Below, in pieces: positions 63,118-64,000 of a stretch of 64,000 bases of DNA. The stretch is taken from positions 155,179-219,178 of the forward strand of contig NZ_RXLO01000010.1 of the NCBI RefSeq assembly GCF_003958645.1, in the 5' to 3' direction. The stretch comes from Chitinophaga rhizosphaerae. GTDB taxonomy: Bacteria > Bacteroidota > Bacteroidia > Chitinophagales > Chitinophagaceae. Each line of letters starts with the position of its first letter. The stretch's first letter is position 1. Under the pieces are notes generated by a model. That model ran no database searches. It was given only the letters and a program-made list of their open reading frames with translations, and was not told where the DNA came from. The position numbers were made by a program, and so were the translations under genes.

Positions 63118-63885
63118 TCAAAAGTTATATTGTACACCAAAATACCATCCCTTAGGTGTGCCTGAAAATGAGTACTTGATATCCTGTTCCAGCTTTGTCG
63201 TAGACTCGATAACTTCATTCTCGTGCAATTTATCAAGTCTAGGCTGCCAGGTCCAGATACCACCTGCGGTCAATGCAAGTCGTGCGACAGGTACTGCCAA
63301 TCCGCCACCTAGCAGCATGAATGGCCGCTTTTTTGTGGGATCTATTCCGATCTGGAGAAGTGGAGAAGCGTATTTGCTGGGTACAAAACTGAAATTCAGG
63401 AATGCAGCCGTTACGACATGATCCTTCTGTATATCATCGGCAGTAACTTTCATGTCCTTATCCACACCAAAGCCGTTGAGAGTTGTATTTCCCCAAAATA
63501 CTCCGGTACTCGCAAAAACAGTGACCGGGTCATAACGGCGGAACTGCAACACACCTTTCTTGGTAACTGACTTTTCCTTGAACTCGTGTTTTTGTGCGTC
63601 GTATTCCTTCTCTACCAAAGAAATTGTTGTGTGAAGGCCATGCCCATCTGCAATTTTGACAACCCTTTCCTTATAATATTCGGTCATAACCCCTGGCTTG
63701 GGATTGGGGACATCCCCTATGTTACTCACGGATGTTTCCATCAACGCGATTACCGGATCGAACTTTTTGACCAGCTCCCGGTTAGCTGAAAGGGTTATCA
63801 GGGACTGCTTTACAAAATCGGCAATTTTCGTCTTGAAAAAACCCTGGACGAGTTTATCGCTAATTTCAATATTGGGAAGTAACAT
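63118..63885 (-). CDS. Hypothetical protein with outer-membrane-like C-terminus
   Basis: A 255-aa protein. The C-terminal half has beta-barrel-like alternation (VTAAFLNFSFVPSKYASPLLQIGIDPTKKRPFMLLGGGLAVPVARLALTAGGIW) and ends in GWYFGVQYNF, the aromatic C-terminal residue typical of outer-membrane proteins. No signal peptide is visible at the ATG at 63885, so it may be a cut-down copy of a larger protein, or the start is misplaced. The N-terminal half (DKLVQGFFKTKIADFVKQSLITLSANRELVKKFDPVIALMET) looks helical. Confidence 0.55.
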   Translation of the reverse strand: MLLPNIEISDKLVQGFFKTKIADFVKQSLITLSANRELVKKFDPVIALMETSVSNIGDVPNPKPGVMTEYYKERVVKIADGHGLHTTISLVEKEYDAQKHEFKEKSVTKKGVLQFRRYDPVTVFASTGVFWGNTTLNGFGVDKDMKVTADDIQKDHVVTAAFLNFSFVPSKYASPLLQIGIDPTKKRPFMLLGGGLAVPVARLALTAGGIWTWQPRLDKLHENEVIESTTKLEQDIKYSFSGTPKGWYFGVQYNF

Positions 63886-64000
63886 TGTTTTCTTTCGTTA
63901 GCTGTTTGTTGTCTTTAGTGCGGTGGTAGCGAGTTTCACTTGTTCATGATATAGCTTTCTTTGCCTTTGTTTACGTTTTTCTTGTCACTCGTTTGTTACG

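Noticed and set aside
1..64000. tRNA, rRNA, integrase or transposase genes
   Set aside because: I looked for them while reading and saw none; a dedicated search such as tRNAscan-SE would settle the tRNA question.

Overview
The window looks like a chromosomal segment of a Bacteroidota bacterium, most likely from the Chitinophaga group. The reasons are two SusC/SusD outer-membrane import loci with their own ECF sigma factor and FecR genes, TlpA/DUF3738-type thioredoxin proteins, Bacteroidota-style two-gene RHS operons, mobilisation genes of the Bacteroidota MOBP type, and poor Shine-Dalgarno sequences. I see no rRNA, tRNA, CRISPR array, integrase or transposase.

Layout. (1) 0-1.5 kb: two unrecognised minus-strand genes, the first running off the left edge. 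(2) 1.7-5.9 kb, plus strand: a thioredoxin-like lipoprotein, a class III lanthionine synthetase (LanKC: lyase-like, kinase and LanC-like domains) and three tandem paralogous small secreted two-cysteine proteins, possibly its substrates. (3) 5.9-14.5 kb, minus strand: SusD, SusC, FecR and an ECF sigma factor, with a 1.75 kb non-coding stretch between FecR and SusC that carries five diverged copies of a 29-nt hairpin. (4) 15.4-18.95 kb: a second ECF-type sigma gene, followed 13 bp after its stop by a roughly 2.9 kb non-coding array. At least eight tandem units each start with a GTTAC / GCAT box pair (first bases exactly 20 nt apart in all eight) and end with a terminator-like hairpin plus T-run whose stem shows compensatory changes. 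The inter-unit DNA contains decayed copies of the 3' end of the sigma gene. I consider this the most unusual object in the window. (5) 19-23 kb: a DUF3738-like protein and two tandem secreted/outer-membrane paralogs. (6) 23-30 kb, minus strand: a mobilisation module (coupling protein, relaxase, two diverged paralogs of unknown role, MobC, a palindromic oriT candidate) without integrase or mating-pair genes. (7) 30-34.8 kb: small unknown genes, an XRE regulator and a 1.1 kb gene-poor stretch.

(8) 34.8-41.8 kb is a periplasmic thiol/redox neighbourhood: a lipoprotein, four paralogous cysteine-rich small secreted proteins, two TlpA-type oxidoreductases, a MauE-type membrane protein, and an OmpR-family regulator whose phospho-acceptor Asp is Glu. 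(9) 41.8-49 kb: the second SusD/SusC locus with its ECF sigma (minus) and a divergent FecR (plus). A TTCACCCTTT sequence recurs upstream of several plus-strand genes in regions 8-9. (10) 49.3-52 kb: three orphan genes. (11) 52-62.3 kb, minus strand: an RHS operon in the order coiled-coil plus beta-barrel protein, large RHS/YD protein, second RHS protein ending in a metzincin-like zinc protease domain, and a small secreted protein in the position of an immunity gene. (12) 62.7-64 kb: two unknown genes.

The themes are envelope biology (TonB-linked uptake controlled by sigma/anti-sigma pairs), periplasmic disulfide chemistry acting on small cysteine-containing secreted proteins, inter-bacterial toxins, and an unexplained array of repeated putative RNA genes beside a sigma factor.
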